From contig NC_045147.1 of NCBI RefSeq assembly GCF_008831285.2, positions 23,150,981 to 23,214,980 on the forward strand: a stretch of DNA of 64,000 bases. Reading direction: 5' to 3'. Shown piece by piece: positions 62,028-64,000 of this stretch (positions are counted from its first letter, which is position 1; every line of letters starts with the position of its first letter). Both the position numbers and the translations under genes were made by a program. Source of the DNA: Nymphaea colorata. Lineage: Eukaryota; Streptophyta; Magnoliopsida; Nymphaeales; Nymphaeaceae. The notes beneath the pieces are model-generated. The model ran no database searches. It saw only the letters and a list, made by a program, of their open reading frames with translations, and was not told the DNA's origin.

Positions 62028-62622
62028 AAATGGCGATGGAGGTGGCTCCCTCTCTCTCCGCTGATCTGGGGTTTTAGGAAGTGGAAGAGGAAATAAAAAG
62101 GGGGCACAATTTTTACTACCATAACCCAAAATCTTTTGAATAATTTTCTTTCTTGCCACATAAGTTTTAAAAAATTTAATAAGTGTGTCAATCTTTTCGG
62201 AGCAAGCTCTGTTTTCAAAGGTAGATTATTTGTTAAAGGCATTTCACTTGGAATGATGAAACGTTTAATGCAGAACAGTTGCGCAGGTAGAATGCTTTAA
62301 ACCCTATCTCCTCTCTTTACTAATATGAAAAATAGGCGTTTTTCGTTATTGCAAAATGTGTCATGTATTGGAAAATTAGAAAGAAGGAAGCAGGAAAGAG
62401 GGTTTCCAAAATTCTGTAAGGACGTGGAGAGGAAGGCCGATGGGTGCCCATTCCAAATACTACCATTATACTCGAATCCAGATCTAAATGATCGAACAAG
62501 ATCCAAAATTTTCCTGACCTTGCATGTATGAACATCTTCCTAGGAACACACATGCTTTTCAGTTTTCACTTAATGCTTTTCTCGCGAGTCGATTTACGTT
62601 GAATTGGCATCAATCTTAGCCA

Positions 62623-62740
62623 GGCCGGAGTCAAGAATTTTTGTTGCAGGAGCCAAACTATAGTTTCAAAATTTTAACGAAATAAAAACTTTCAAAATTT
62701 TTATATATATTAAACTAATTTTTTTTATATTTACATATAA
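62623..62740. repeat. Decayed dispersed repeat with GCCGGAGTCA start
   Basis: It begins GGCCGGAGTCAAGAATTT, then a stretch close to TTTCAAAATTTTAACGAAAT, then TA-rich DNA. This resembles the block at 13171 in start word and composition. Class unknown. Confidence 0.35.
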
Positions 62741-63581
62741 TTTTGTTAAAGTTTTTCCTTGACATTCTTCAGCTACAAAGTCACGGTTGCAAGCAAATTG
62801 GGACATATATACAAACTAAAATCAGATTTGAATAGCTATATTTCATTAGTGCACGGTGGATCTGCTGGTTTTGATCTGCGGAGCTCCACCTGCTTGCAAT
62901 GCTCTTCTTGGCCTCGTGGCATATCGGGGAGATCTATGCGGATCATGCTGACGGAAATATTTGATCCATTTGTAATGCTATTGGTAAGTAGGAGTGGGTA
63001 TCGGGTCGGGCTTAGCCTGTAATGTCTCATTTTTGTGAAGTTTAGTCTCGTGCGAAAAGTTTTTAAGAGTTTATAAATGAGGTTGTTAAGTGATAAGTTG
63101 TCTTAGTTACGAGCCTTTTTTTGTTTGTATCGCTTGTGAATATATGGCACGAATATTTTTCACTATTTATGACACTGCATATGTTTTAAATCCAGATTCG
63201 AAACGAGGATCCAGATTCGAAACGAACCTCGTTGCTTTGATGAAGTACAGATTTGTTAATTAGCACTGCTTTCAGATCTTAAGGAACAAGTTTCATACAA
63301 TATTATATCATAATAAGAATTGTATCGCTTGATCACTCACGTACAAAATTTGAAGCAAGCATTTGTAAAACACGATTGATGGCTGCCACCATCTCTGCCA
63401 GATGGGCAGTACAGTACAGACATGCTGAGAAATTTGTCATGGAACCCCACATGCCCATGCCCAAGACATTAATGAATGTCCTGCTTTTTGTTGGCAACAG
63501 GAAGAGAAGTTCTGTTTAATAGCTCAAAAACACTGTTCGACACAAAACTTCACCAAGGTGTTTCCACCGCCCAAGTGAAAG

Positions 63582-63720
63582 CAGGGGTGGAGCGAGGATT
63601 TTCTTCAGGGGCGAACCGACAGTCCAACCTCTGAATGTGGGTAGGGCCAAATTGAATTCAAATCCAAAAAATACCTAGCGCAATTAAAAAATTTTATTTT
63701 ATTCAATGTAATTTTTTTTT
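63582..63720. repeat. Decayed repeat with GGGTGGAGCGAGGATTTT start
   Basis: AGGGGTGGAGCGAGGATTTT followed by a GGGGCGAACC word resembles the same family of plant repeat boundaries as at 13171 and 33832. No inverted ends or coding part are visible. Confidence 0.3.
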
Positions 63721-64000
63721 TCATTGGCCGACTTGAGCTGCCAACAAAGGTTTCAGGCCAACTCGAGCCCAATTTTGTTGAGCCTCCGGCATGAAGGTGG
63801 CCCGAGAAAAAAAAAGAAAAAAATAAAAAAAAAAAGGTTTAAAAGAGCTATTACTAATGTTTTGGTGGGTCTCACACAAGATTGAATCAATATTGTTGGA
63901 ATTCATGTCTTTCATGTCATTTAGGTCAAGCTCGGGGACTCAAAGCAAAGTCCAAAAGTAGAAAAAGTAGGTCGCAGTTGAACGCAAGCAGAGAAAAGAA

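Larger units (their letters stand above)
62030..64000. other. p23 promoter and repeat-rich flank
   Basis: The first few hundred bases should hold the p23 promoter. Beyond that I see no gene, only AT-rich DNA and decayed repeat pieces at 62623-62740 and about 63582-63720. Homopolymer A and T runs lie near 63712-63836. Confidence 0.5.

Overview
This is plant nuclear DNA. It carries eight well-supported protein-coding genes, most with many introns, plus one weak open reading frame. The families are plant-specific or have plant-specific architecture: a plastid EF-P, a VAL/HSI2-type B3 repressor, a PUB62-type U-box protein, a CYP79 P450 and a class C GH9 endoglucanase with CBM49. Intergenic and intronic DNA is AT-rich, with (TA)n, (CT)n and (GA)n microsatellites and decayed repeats. 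The CYP79 exons are very GC-rich beside an AT-rich intron. That bimodality hints at a monocot or early-diverging angiosperm, but I cannot name a species.

Layout. 1-3952 (+): receptor-like cytoplasmic kinase that looks catalytically dead. 6558-10793 (-): secreted GH9 cellulase with C-terminal CBM49. 14344-17129 (+): CYP79, divergent from the cellulase. 18789-31560 (-): VAL/HSI2 B3-CW-EAR transcriptional repressor in 13 exons. 31561-39042: gene-poor, with decayed repeats. 39043-46454 (-): PUB62-like U-box protein in 8 exons. 47906-52877 (+): plastid elongation factor P in 7 exons, one intron of GC-AG type. 54205-54561 (-): weak hypothetical ORF. 56204-58009 (+): HEAT/TOG-type protein in 5 exons, with two mitosis-specific (MSA) elements upstream. 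59557-61983 (-): p23 co-chaperone in 6 exons. 61984-64000: p23 5' leader, then repeat-rich flank.

The neighbours do not form an obvious pathway or biosynthetic cluster. CYP79 makes aldoximes, but no partner CYP71/CYP736 or UGT lies in the window. Exon boundaries were set by hand from GT/AG (once GC/AG) sites, reading-frame phase and remembered family conservation. All phases close except at VAL exon 8/9, where no canonical splice keeps the conserved frame. I found no transposase, reverse transcriptase, tRNA, rRNA or CRISPR array, and no clear new multi-gene system. The most useful leads are the pseudokinase, the VAL frame break, the GC-AG intron, the MSA elements and the hidden linker exon in the cellulase.
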